A DNA stretch of 36,617 nucleotides from Parablautia muri. GTDB taxonomy: Bacteria; Bacillota; Clostridia; Lachnospirales; Lachnospiraceae. The translations under genes were made by a program, and so were the position numbers. The notes beneath the pieces were generated by a model. It worked only from the letters and a program-made list of their open reading frames with translations. It did no database searches and was not told where the DNA came from. How positions within the stretch are numbered: position 1 is the stretch's first letter; every line of letters begins with the position of its first letter. Location: assembly GCF_009917485.1 (NCBI RefSeq), contig NZ_QZDT01000036.1, forward strand, positions 1 through 36,617, in the 5' to 3' direction. Below, piece after piece: positions 8,151-15,436 of the stretch.

Positions 8151-8200
8151 CCATACTGGTACAAGGGATACGGCAGAGCGGCAAGCTGCCTGGGGAAAGA

Positions 8201-8446
8201 ATGATAGGATTAAAAAGAGGAAGCGTAAAGCTTATATCCCATCAGGAGGAATGGAATAAAAATGCTGAAAATGTAATTTTGGAATTGAAGCAGCTTTTCG
8301 GAAATGCCGTTGTTGACATCCAGCATGTGGGAAGCACTGCGATTTATTCCATTTATGCAAAACCAATTATTGACATTGTGATTGGCCTTCGTGATTTGAA
8401 TTATGCGGGCGAAAATGTTATAATTCTCTTGTGTTTTGAGCGATAA
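8201..8446 (+). pseudogene. Truncated GrpB-family (UPF0157) nucleotidyltransferase-like gene
   Basis: The N-terminal 66 or so residues match the GrpB/UPF0157 family: GLKRGSVKLISHQEEW, then DIQHVGSTAIYSIYAKPIIDIVIGL. Relatives run to about 170 residues. Here the reading frame enters unrelated DNA at about 8432 and stops after LLCFER. The point of loss coincides with sequence that looks like an IS21-family end, so I infer disruption by insertion followed by deletion. GGGGAAAG precedes the ATG. Confidence 0.7.
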
Positions 8447-8486
8447 CGTGGCCTTTTCGCAATAAGGTGGCGATAAAGTGGTCACA
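8432..8486. mobile_element. Remnant of an IS21-like insertion sequence end
   Basis: From TGTTTTGAG at 8432 come three spaced copies of a short motif: GATAACGTGGCC, AATAAGGTGGC and GATAAAGTGGTC. Multiple terminal repeats of this kind are known at IS21-family ends. There is no transposase gene, so only an end survives. It interrupts the GrpB-like gene. Family assignment is from pattern memory and is tentative. Confidence 0.4.
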
Positions 8487-8546
8487 TGAGGCGACAGGCG
8501 GCTGGAACCGTGATAAAATAAGGGTTTGAAGAAGTAGTGGAGTACG

Positions 8547-8592
8547 TCTGCAACACCAGTATCCACCGGTTCAAATCCGGTCTGCGCCTCTC
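8547..8592 (+). tRNA. 3' half of a tRNA-Cys gene, probable attachment site
   Basis: TCTGCAACACC carries a Cys-type anticodon loop (GCA). ACCAGT after it would be the 3' strand of the anticodon stem. A perfect T-arm follows: ACCGG, TTCAAAT, CCGGT (8565-8581). CTGCGCC plus T forms the 3' acceptor strand. The 5' half is missing: bases before 8546 do not pair with the anticodon stem or with the acceptor. The retained part runs from the anticodon loop to the 3' end, the segment usually duplicated when tyrosine-recombinase elements integrate into tRNA genes. A strong terminator follows. I infer a right-hand att junction, with the intact tRNA upstream of the window. Confidence 0.6.
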
Positions 8593-8627
8593 GGAGAAAC
8601 GTTAAAAATCAGCGTTTCTCCGTTTTT
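8592..8627 (+). terminator. Rho-independent terminator after the tRNA fragment
   Basis: CGGAGAAACG (8592-8601) and CGTTTCTCCG (8613-8622) form a perfect 10-bp stem with an 11-base loop, followed directly by TTTTT. It is the expected terminator of the original tRNA gene, left behind at the junction. Confidence 0.85.
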
Positions 8628-8685
8628 GTATGTAAATGAATTGAGAGCGGCTTACATGGTTTCTAAAGCAGCAGAGCCTGATTTT

Positions 8686-8919
8686 CTAAATTTTTAAAAA
8701 GTTTACGGTCAATATTCCTATGGTACAGACAAGTATTCCTGTGGGAAGAAGTACAAGAAAAACTGCATTGCTAAACTCGTCAAATAATAGTCCATATGCC
8801 ATTACTTTTTCTGTTAAATGGTTCGGGGTTCTTTGCTGTATCATCGAGAAGACAAAGATAGAAAAATACAAGCGGAGAGAAAAGCCTGGAAGTAAACTTC
8901 CAAACTTAATCTTCTTCAA
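8686..8919 (-). pseudogene. Remnant of an MFS transporter C terminus
   Basis: The minus strand encodes FSMIQQRTPNHLTEKVMAY, then GLLFDEFSNAVFLVLLPTGI and a final helix ILVCTIGILTV. QQRTPNHLxGKVMA and GxLFDxFxxxVFxVLxPTGI are conserved segments of the last helices of MFS efflux proteins. In relatives about 15-20 residues separate the MAY and GLLFD segments; here they are missing. The upstream helices are absent and there is no start codon with a ribosome site. I read it as a decayed gene at the edge of the accessory region. Confidence 0.6.
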
Positions 8920-9172
8920 TCACATGAATTTCCAAATAGTCAAAATCTATGGCTTCTATAAAATTATCCTGGGTGAACCGGGTTTTATCATGTCTTTTAA
9001 AATCTGCAATTGTGGCGTCAAGCCAGAGTGGCTTGCTTAAATCAAACTGGCAGCATATCTCATCGATAGCATGGAATACCTTATGTGTCCGTGTGTCTGC
9101 GCCATCGTCACAAATAACGGTATCTCTCAGCATACGGTTGTCTTTAAAGATTTTTGCCCACAAACGAAACAT
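8906..9172 (-). CDS. Small conserved protein of unknown function
   Basis: The 88-residue acidic protein starts MFRLWAKIFKDNRMLRD and ends YLEIHVIEED. AGGAGATTATC precedes its ATG on the minus strand, an excellent ribosome site. It has no membrane segment or signal peptide. It resembles a family of about 90 residues that I associate with Lachnospiraceae, without known function. Its 3' end overlaps the MFS remnant by 14 bases. Confidence 0.65.
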   Translation of the reverse strand: MFRLWAKIFKDNRMLRDTVICDDGADTRTHKVFHAIDEICCQFDLSKPLWLDATIADFKRHDKTRFTQDNFIEAIDFDYLEIHVIEED

Positions 9173-9440
9173 GATAATCTCCTATTCCTGTCTGTGACCT
9201 GTAAATTATGGTGCAGACACAAATGATTGTTTTAACTTATTATAACAGAGGCAAATCAACTTCTCAATGTCATGAAATCTTACAATAAGGATTAAAAAAA
9301 TATAAAATTTTTGTTAGATATGTACATTATTGCATAAAGTATGATAAAATATAAATAAATAATAAATTGGGGAAAACGCCTTAAAAGGTGGGCATTTTTC
9401 TTCCGGACTGAAATGATTACATAAACGAGGCGGTAAGCAA

Positions 9441-10082
9441 ATGGAATTAAAGATAGAACGAGACAGTGACATTGAAAGCTGGATGGAGGTTACCTTAGTT
9501 TATAATTCAGCGCTTAAGCAGATTTCGACCAAGCTGGAGATACTGAATGACGAGTTTCAACATGTACACAGGTATAACCCCATTGAGCATATCAAGTCGA
9601 GAATTAAAACATCTGAAAGTATTGTAAAAAAATTGCGAAGGCATGGCTATGAATCTACGATTCAAAACATGGTTCAGTACGTGAATGATATTGCGGGCAT
9701 CCGGGTAATCTGCTCTTTTACATCGGATATTTACCGGATTGCAGACATGATTAGAAATCAAAGTGATATCAGAGTAATTTCAATAAAGGACTACATCGTA
9801 AATCCTAAGCCCAGCGGCTATAAAAGCTATCACATGCTGGTGACTGTGCCGGTATATTTATCGGACAGGATTATAGATGCAAAGGTTGAGATTCAGATTC
9901 GTACTGTTGCGATGGATTTTTGGGCAAGCTTAGAGCACAAGATTCATTATAAGTTTGAGGGGAATGCTCCTGCACATATTAAAAATGAGTTGATAGACTG
10001 TGCAAGAATGGTAGCCGAGCTTGACGCAAAGATGCTTTCTCTCAATGAGGAAGTACGCAATATTGATCAAAGAAAAGATTGA
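9441..10082 (+). CDS. Small alarmone synthetase, (p)ppGpp synthetase (RelQ/YjbM type)
   Basis: The 213-residue protein is a single RelA/SpoT synthetase domain without the hydrolase, TGS or ACT domains of full RelA. Diagnostic blocks are EHIKSRIKTSESIVKKLRRHG, DIAGIRVICSFTSDIY, KDYIVNPKPSGYKSYH and VEIQIRTVAMDFWASLEHKI. The enzyme moves pyrophosphate from ATP to GDP or GTP and makes the stringent-response alarmone in the cytoplasm. GAGGCGGTAAGCAA precedes ATG 9441. It stands as a single gene with its own terminator just after the stop. Confidence 0.9.
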   Translation: MELKIERDSDIESWMEVTLVYNSALKQISTKLEILNDEFQHVHRYNPIEHIKSRIKTSESIVKKLRRHGYESTIQNMVQYVNDIAGIRVICSFTSDIYRIADMIRNQSDIRVISIKDYIVNPKPSGYKSYHMLVTVPVYLSDRIIDAKVEIQIRTVAMDFWASLEHKIHYKFEGNAPAHIKNELIDCARMVAELDAKMLSLNEEVRNIDQRKD

Positions 10083-10084
10083 AA

Positions 10085-10112
10085 ACAGCCCGGAGTTTTT
10101 CGGGCTGTTTTT
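10085..10112 (+). terminator. Terminator of the alarmone synthetase gene
   Basis: ACAGCCCG and CGGGCTGT form an 8-bp stem around GAGTTTTT, followed by TTTT. It lies 3 bases after the stop codon. Confidence 0.88.
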
Positions 10113-10135
10113 GCAGATATGTGCCTACAAGCAGC

Positions 10136-10213
10136 GAGCCAAGTAGACGCGCGTATGAAGATGCGAAGCATCTTGTAGATATTTGGTTACTGCCGCGAGG
10201 ATCAATATCCCGC
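10136..10213 (+). repeat. Dispersed repeat R1, copy 1
   Basis: A stretch beginning GAGCCAAGTAG, with GCGAAGCA, ATTTGGTTACTGCCGCGAGG and ATCAATATCC, recurs in diverged form at 18097-18149. It lies in the 10113-10768 gap (656 bases), which also holds self-complementary GCTGCTTGGCAGC sequence nearby, a possible 34-codon frame at 10533 and an AT-rich promoter-like stretch near 10642. No established gene is seen in that gap. Confidence 0.6.
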
Positions 10214-10532
10214 TGCTTGGCAGCGTGTGCTTGGCAGCGCTGCAAGCTTGATGTCCCGTTGCTTGCAGCGGGGTTGCTGACTGTAAGGCGGCAGTTCGTA
10301 GATAGCCATAAAATGAGGAGTGCCCAGACACATTTCTGCGCCTGGGCTATTATGAAAAAATTTATCTATTTGTGCTTTTAGGTGAAAATGTATTTATTTG
10401 TTTAATATGTTTATAGTATACAATGCAATTATGAACAAACTATGAACTAGAAATGAAATTATCGTTAATTTTTACAATGCTGCAAATGAAATAGAAAACA
10501 AATTATACAAAATATACAAAAAAGTAATAGGA

Positions 10533-10637
10533 ATGATTACTGTGAAAAATAAATTCTTCACAGACAAATTTGTGCTGATGCCCCAATTTGCAGGAACTGG
10601 CAGCATGGGGGATTTACATGAAAATGTAATAAAATAA
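10533..10637 (+). CDS. Possible 34-residue peptide ORF containing element R5
   Basis: ATG 10533 follows AATAGGA and opens a 34-codon frame that ends at TAA 10635-10637. The product begins MITVKNKFFTDKFV and is not recognised. Most of the frame coincides with a 37-bp element (10557-10593) that is repeated upstream of dinB, where the related codons have no in-frame start. It may be a leader peptide, a coding remnant, or not translated at all. Confidence 0.25.
   Translation: MITVKNKFFTDKFVLMPQFAGTGSMGDLHENVIK
10557..10593 (+). repeat. 37-bp element R5, copy upstream of the coiled-coil gene
   Basis: TTCACAGACAAATTTGTGC, then a variable TGAT, then GCCCCAATTTGCAG. The same element occurs at 13338-13374 on the minus strand with 33 of 37 identities. 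In both places it points toward the following gene. It contains the palindrome ACAAATTTGT. Confidence 0.7.
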
Positions 10638-10768
10638 GGAATTGACTTTATTGTAAAAATGAAATAAACATGATAAGATACAAAAGGAAGATGCGATAAT
10701 GATACTTGATAAACCCCAGATGTTATCATTTGTGACAAATGGATTTACATACCATCGGAGGAAAAGTA

Positions 10769-11431
10769 ATGGACAATTTTATGGATAAGGTCACACAAAA
10801 ATTAAATTCTCAGGAAATTATCAAGGCGAATGCTGCGGCCGATGCAGCGGCCCTTGAAAATCTGGAAAAACAGCTGTCTCTGTTTAAAGAGCAGATGGAG
10901 AAATATGATGCCTGTCTTCAGGAGATGCGGAAGCTTAATTTAAAAAATATTGAAAGTGCCCAGGGCGTGCATGAGCTTGCAAAGAAAGCAAATGATACAC
11001 TTGACCACGCAGCAGGTGAAGTGGAGGCGGTATCCGTATCGAAAATTAAGGAAACCTCCGAAATTTCGATAGCAAGTATTAATCAGCTTTTGGATGAGAG
11101 TCTTGCCAAAATTTCCGAGATTAAGGAAAACTCAGAGGCTTTAGAAAAGGCCAGCGCAGACATGAATGAAAGTATGAGCGGCCTGCAGGAAAAGCTAGAG
11201 GGAAGATTTACCAATATGGAAGACTATATGCACACAGATAATGTGAAGGTCTACCGCAATGTGCAGGCTGCTATGATTGAGGAGCTGAAAAAGCAGACAA
11301 CAGAGCTTAAGGAAGAACAGATAAAGGCAAGCGAAAACAGTAAGGTAATGCTGCCGTTTATGATTATCACAATGGCGGTGACCATTGCTAATTTAGCGGT
11401 GACAATTGCTTCTGTTTTGGGATTCTTTTAG
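10769..11431 (+). CDS. Coiled-coil protein with a C-terminal membrane hairpin
   Basis: ATG 10769 follows CGGAGGAAAAGTA. The 220-residue product is almost entirely charged heptad-like sequence (about 10-185), with many Glu, Lys, Ala and Ser residues typical of long coiled coils. It ends in a hydrophobic segment of about 30 residues (VMLPFMIITMAVTIANLAVTI plus VLGFF) forming one long or two short membrane helices. There is no signal peptide, so the bulk is probably cytoplasmic and tail-anchored. It resembles no named family. A promoter-like TTGACT lies near 10642, and element R5 is about 175 bases upstream. Confidence 0.7.
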   Translation: MDNFMDKVTQKLNSQEIIKANAAADAAALENLEKQLSLFKEQMEKYDACLQEMRKLNLKNIESAQGVHELAKKANDTLDHAAGEVEAVSVSKIKETSEISIASINQLLDESLAKISEIKENSEALEKASADMNESMSGLQEKLEGRFTNMEDYMHTDNVKVYRNVQAAMIEELKKQTTELKEEQIKASENSKVMLPFMIITMAVTIANLAVTIASVLGFF

Positions 11432-11461
11432 AAGTTTGATTTGAAAGTAAGGGAGTTTAGG

Positions 11462-12028
11462 ATGGGAAAGCAGAGTTGGAAACCGGGCAATATGCTGTAC
11501 CCTTTGCCGGCGGTGTTAGTTACGGTTGCTGATTGCAAAGGAAAAACAAATATTTTTACGGTGGCATGGGCTGGCACGGTGTGCAGCGATCCGCCTATGG
11601 TATCCATATCCGTGCGCCCGGAGCGTTACTCACATCAAATGATAGAGGAAACGGGAGAATTTGTAATCAACTTAACCACACGAAAGCTGGCGTTCGCCAC
11701 AGACTATTGTGGAGTTAAGAGCGGAAGATATACCGATAAAATAAAAGATATGCATTTAACGCTTATTCCGGGAGAAAAGGTTAGGGCGCCGTTGCTTGAG
11801 GAAAGTCCGGTCAATATCGAATGCAGGGTAAAGCAAACGCTACGTCTTGGGACACATGATATGTATGTGGCAAGGGTTGAAGCAGTCCATGCGGAGGAAG
11901 CTTATATGGATGAAAGGGGACGTTTTATGCTGGATAAGACAGAGCCGATTGCTTATTCGCACGGAAGTTATTTCACATTAGGCCGGAAAGTGGGAACATT
12001 TGGTTACAGCATAAAAAAGCGTTCTTAA
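11462..12028 (+). CDS. Flavin reductase-like (flavoredoxin family) protein
   Basis: The 188-residue protein has the FMN-binding split-barrel pattern: NMLYPLPAVLVTVADCKGKTN, VAWAGTVCSDPPMVSISVRPERYSH (FMN contact region), and GEFVINLTT, followed by IECRVKQTLRLGTHDMYVARV. Family members bind FMN and act as flavin reductases or electron carriers; the partner here is unknown. ATG 11462 follows AAGGGAG. It ends 7 bases from the end of dinB, which is convergent, with no clear terminator between them. Confidence 0.85.
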   Translation: MGKQSWKPGNMLYPLPAVLVTVADCKGKTNIFTVAWAGTVCSDPPMVSISVRPERYSHQMIEETGEFVINLTTRKLAFATDYCGVKSGRYTDKIKDMHLTLIPGEKVRAPLLEESPVNIECRVKQTLRLGTHDMYVARVEAVHAEEAYMDERGRFMLDKTEPIAYSHGSYFTLGRKVGTFGYSIKKRS

Positions 12029-12035
12029 TCATGCG

Positions 12036-13313
12036 TTAAGGGGATTTAGGCTTTTTCGGTGTTTGATTTAAAAAACTGCCCCGCACAACGGCTGAATCGC
12101 CATATTTTTGCCGGATGCTGTCAAGGGTTTTGTCAAGAACAGCCAGTTTTTCTTTGGAAGGAGAGATGGGGCTGTTTTTTATTGCCGATTTTGTTTCAGG
12201 ATATGGCGATAAAGCATAATCCCCCGGAAGATCGAATAAAGAAAGCTGGGTAGGCTCGGCTAAATCCGAAAGCTTGGAAGTGCGCACGCCAAGCAGGCGA
12301 ATTGGAGCGCTATTCCACAATTCGTTAAAAAGCTGGCAGGCAGTATCATAAATAATTTGCGAGGTATTTGTGGAGGAGGACAGGCTCTTTTGGTGTGAAA
12401 CATTCTGGAAATTGCTGTATTTAATTTCCACACTTACCATGCCGGCAAGCTGACCGGCTTTCCGCAGCCGTCCTGCTACGCTATCCGAAAGGGACAAAAG
12501 ATAGCGGTGAGCCTCCTCTTTGTTCACCACATCCTTAGGCAGCGTGATGGAGTTGCCTACCCCTTTTGCTTCTGCAGGGGTTGATATAACGTCAGAATCA
12601 TCAATGCCATTGGCATATTTCCATAGAAGGATGCCATGACTTTTCAGGTGGGCGGCAATAATTTCCTTATTGGCCTTAGCAAGGTCGCCAATTGTTTTGA
12701 TTTCCAGTTTTTCAAGGGACTGTGTGCTGGACGTACCACACATATATAAGGAAGAAACAGAAAGGGGCCACATTTTTTCCTGAATCTGCCAGGAGTACAG
12801 GGTGTGGACTTTATTTGGCTTTTGAAAATCAGAAGCCATTTTGGCTAGTACTTTTTTATCTGAAATCCCAATGTTTACCGTGAAACCAAAGCGGTCCTTT
12901 ATTTGGTTTTTGAGGGAATGCGCGGCGGCCTCGGGAGAGGGATATTGGTCTTTTACGGGAGTAAAATCTATAAAGCATTCATCTACGCTAAGCTGTTCAA
13001 GCTCAGGGCAGAAGTCAAAAAGAAATTTTATAAGCGACTGACTTTTTTGATGATAAAGGGTGTGGTCGGGGGATTCAATGACCAGAGAGGGGCATTTGCG
13101 CAGGGCATTGACAATCGGCTCGCCTGTGGTGATACCATACTTTTTGGCAGGTATGGACTTGGCAAGAACAACCCCGTGACGCTTTTCCATATCGCCGCCT
13201 ATAATGGCAGGAATCTGGCGAAGGTCAGTGTCGCTGCCATTTGCAAGCAGCTGTAGGGCGCTCCAACTTAAATAGGCTGAATTTACATCTATATGAAATA
13301 TAATTCTCTCCAT
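12036..13313 (-). CDS. dinB: DNA polymerase IV (Y-family translesion polymerase)
   Basis: The 425-residue protein starts MERIIFHIDVNSAYLSW, with metal-binding Asp9 and the nucleotide-contact Tyr14. The catalytic SVDECFIDFT block carries Asp111 and Glu112. Helix-hairpin-helix and little-finger regions follow. QLSLFD near the C terminus fits the beta-clamp binding motif. The enzyme copies damaged DNA and depends on the clamp for access. The start was chosen because GGAGGG lies 6 bases before it on the minus strand; the frame stays open upstream to 13394 but runs through repeat element R5. No LexA-type GAACnnnnGTTC box is obvious. Confidence 0.93.
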   Translation of the reverse strand: MERIIFHIDVNSAYLSWSALQLLANGSDTDLRQIPAIIGGDMEKRHGVVLAKSIPAKKYGITTGEPIVNALRKCPSLVIESPDHTLYHQKSQSLIKFLFDFCPELEQLSVDECFIDFTPVKDQYPSPEAAAHSLKNQIKDRFGFTVNIGISDKKVLAKMASDFQKPNKVHTLYSWQIQEKMWPLSVSSLYMCGTSSTQSLEKLEIKTIGDLAKANKEIIAAHLKSHGILLWKYANGIDDSDVISTPAEAKGVGNSITLPKDVVNKEEAHRYLLSLSDSVAGRLRKAGQLAGMVSVEIKYSNFQNVSHQKSLSSSTNTSQIIYDTACQLFNELWNSAPIRLLGVRTSKLSDLAEPTQLSLFDLPGDYALSPYPETKSAIKNSPISPSKEKLAVLDKTLDSIRQKYGDSAVVRGSFLNQTPKKPKSP

Positions 13314-13337
13314 AGTAACCCTCCATGCTTTCAACAT

Positions 13338-13374
13338 CTGCAAATTTGGGCGTTGGCACAAATTTGTCTGTGAA
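13338..13374 (-). repeat. 37-bp element R5, copy upstream of dinB
   Basis: On the minus strand it reads TTCACAGACAAATTTGTGC, then CAAC, then GCCCAAATTTGCAG, and lies 24-61 bases before the dinB start. It differs at 4 of 37 positions from the copy at 10557-10593. Weaker similarity (ATGATT, then a C/T-rich gap, then AAAAAT) extends about 20 bases further upstream in both. Confidence 0.7.
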
Positions 13375-13554
13375 AAATTTTTAATAGGAATCATAAGTCT
13401 ATTTTATCAGAAGAAATGGAAATAACATACCCTTTACAACCAAAATGATAGCTGTTAGAATAAATCTGTTATAAAAGCCGGGTAACGAAAGTGATTGCCT
13501 GTAAATTTTATATAAGAATATTACAAAACAGAATAAATATGGAGTTCCGTACAG

Positions 13555-15132
13555 ATGAAATATATTACAAGTCATTATAAAAAAATAAACATCAGAAATC
13601 TTAAAGTTGCTGTACTGGCAATAATTGTCAGTATATTTTTTCTGCCTTCATTTGTACCCTTTGAAAAATTGGGTAATAATATGTTTACAGTGATTTTGAA
13701 CAGCAGAGAGGTAGGCGTGGTTTCCAGCTCGGAGGAAGCAGAAGAATATTTAGTTGCTGCAAGGCGAAAGCTGGCCCAGTCAAGCGAGGAATTGGTTCTT
13801 GTAGAAAGCGAGCTGGAAACAGTAGGAAGTGAAGTGCTTTGGGGAAAAGTGGATGCGCCTCATGTTATTATGGAAGCAATGGCACAAGTCCTTGAAGAAG
13901 ACGTAAAGGACACCTTGTACAGAGCTTATGTTGTCAAAATCAACGAATATATGGTAAATCTTTCAAGCAAGGGTGATGTGGTGATGCTTTTGCAGGCTGC
14001 ACTTAATAAATATGGTGGTGAGGGCATGTATCAGGCGGAGGTACATCTTGACCCGTCCAGGGAGCTGTCTGTTTTGACAGCGGAAATCAAATCCCAGGAG
14101 GATGCAGCTCAGGAAGCCCAGGAAACGGTAAAGCTGGAGGCTGGCATTCATGCGGAGCTGACTGAGGCTTTTGCGGAGGTAGAACCGATTGCGGAAAAGG
14201 ATTTTGAAGATTATGACCTAGGCATCATTTCCATGGAATATGGGGATGATGTGGAGGTAGTTGAAGCCTATTTGCGGGAAGAAGACCTGACTGAATTAAA
14301 TACTGCGATTGAGGAAGTGACACAGGATGAGGAAATGAGTGATGTGTATGAGATTGTATCAGGTGACACTCTTTCCGAAATTGCAATTAAAACAAACATT
14401 CCTATGGACAAGCTGATTGAAATGAATGATTCCTTAGAGGATGAAAATTCCATGATCAGAGTGGGAGATGAGCTGGTTATCACGATACCGGAGCCGAAGC
14501 TTGCAGTTATGCGACAGGAGGAAATGTATTACGAGGAGGACTATGAGGAAGAGGTTATCTATGTAGACAACGATGATTGGTATACCACAGAGAGGAAAAC
14601 CTTGCAGGAGCCTTCTGCCGGTCACCGAAAGGTTGTTGCAATCGTGACATTTGAAAATGATAAAAAGATTGCTCAGGAGATTATAAAGGAGGAGGTTACT
14701 TACAAAGCTGTTCCTAAAATTGTGGAGCGTGGAACCAAGATACCTCCTACTTATATTAAGCCCATTTCAGGGGGAAGACTGACTTCTGGTTTTGGCCGTA
14801 GAAGCCGGCCTACAAAGGGAGCTAGTACCTACCATAAAGGCATTGACTGGGCAACGCCTACGGGAACAGCGGTGGTTGCATCCTGCGGCGGCACAGTTGC
14901 AAAAGCCGGATGGGGCAGCGGATATGGGTATGTTGTCTATATCAACCATCCTGATGGAAGACAGACCAGGTATGGGCATTTGAGCAAGGTACTGGTATCT
15001 GCCGGTCAGACAGTTTCTCAGGGACAGAGAATAGCTCTTAGCGGAAATACGGGTGTCAGTACGGGGCCTCATGTGCATTTTGAGATACTGATTAACGGCT
15101 CACAGGTGAACCCATTGCAATACCTGAACTGA
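13555..15132 (+). CDS. M23 metallopeptidase with LysM and G5-like domains
   Basis: This 525-residue envelope protein has an N-terminal membrane helix (about 17-35), a long helical acidic region, a LysM domain (about 264-312, YEIVSGDTLSEIA), a G5-like segment (about 340-400) and a C-terminal M23 endopeptidase domain. Zinc ligands are His427 and Asp431 in HKGID and His508 in HVHFE, with His506 as a catalytic His. The LysM domain binds peptidoglycan and the M23 domain cuts its peptide cross-links outside the membrane. It is transcribed away from dinB. It could take part in cell separation or sporulation; this is not decided by the sequence. Confidence 0.9.
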   Translation: MKYITSHYKKINIRNLKVAVLAIIVSIFFLPSFVPFEKLGNNMFTVILNSREVGVVSSSEEAEEYLVAARRKLAQSSEELVLVESELETVGSEVLWGKVDAPHVIMEAMAQVLEEDVKDTLYRAYVVKINEYMVNLSSKGDVVMLLQAALNKYGGEGMYQAEVHLDPSRELSVLTAEIKSQEDAAQEAQETVKLEAGIHAELTEAFAEVEPIAEKDFEDYDLGIISMEYGDDVEVVEAYLREEDLTELNTAIEEVTQDEEMSDVYEIVSGDTLSEIAIKTNIPMDKLIEMNDSLEDENSMIRVGDELVITIPEPKLAVMRQEEMYYEEDYEEEVIYVDNDDWYTTERKTLQEPSAGHRKVVAIVTFENDKKIAQEIIKEEVTYKAVPKIVERGTKIPPTYIKPISGGRLTSGFGRRSRPTKGASTYHKGIDWATPTGTAVVASCGGTVAKAGWGSGYGYVVYINHPDGRQTRYGHLSKVLVSAGQTVSQGQRIALSGNTGVSTGPHVHFEILINGSQVNPLQYLN

Positions 15133-15141
15133 TGTTTTATG

Positions 15142-15169
15142 TTTACAAATGGTCACAATATGATATAAT
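15142..15169 (+). promoter_or_regulatory. Probable sigma-70 promoter of murA
   Basis: TTTACA (15142-15147) and TATAAT (15164-15169) are separated by 16 bases. Transcription would start about 260 bases before murA, giving a long leader. Confidence 0.55.
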
Positions 15170-15209
15170 AAAAAACATGTTGAGATGGCCCCTGTGTTAA
15201 TTATTTAAC

Positions 15210-15400
15210 ATTTAGGCGCCGGTACTGGTTTGCTCTGTTTGAATTTTTACAGATGTGAGCAAGGAGCGGATGTGATATCCGTGCGTTGACTATATGCGAA
15301 ATGAATGACAGGTTGATAGTTTATTAAGGTAGGTAGATTTGTCAGTTTTTGAATCTACGGCAGTCTATGCTGCTTATGGCGGCATGGCAGGAAACTTGTA
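15210..15400 (+). other. Long, possibly structured murA leader
   Basis: The murA leader contains three possible hairpins: TTGCTCTG pairing around an AT-rich loop with GTGAGCAA, CGGAT with ATCCG (near 15270), and GTAGATT (15333-15339) with AATCTAC (15352-15358). No known riboswitch class was recognised, and no ORF was found. The 15133-15436 gap contains nothing else. Confidence 0.35.
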
Positions 15401-15436
15401 TGATAGAATAAATTGAGTTGAATATAGAGGTATACT

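Noticed and set aside
8488-8590. Complete tRNA of about 100 bases using GAGGCGACAG as the 5' acceptor strand
   Set aside because: Pairing needs a bulged A, the anticodon stem does not close and no credible D-arm is present. A 3' fragment explains it better.
8720-9040. 106-codon plus-strand frame over the MFS remnant and the small conserved gene
   Set aside because: Antisense to two better supported minus-strand features and lacking a ribosome site.
9361-9440. Possible riboswitch before the alarmone synthetase (ACGCC, AAGGTGGGC and GAGGCGG segments)
   Set aside because: The pairings are short and no known riboswitch core is present.
10079-10381. 100-codon plus-strand frame in the R1 repeat region
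   Set aside because: It starts at the relA-type gene stop, runs through a terminator and repeat, and has no ribosome site or protein-like composition.
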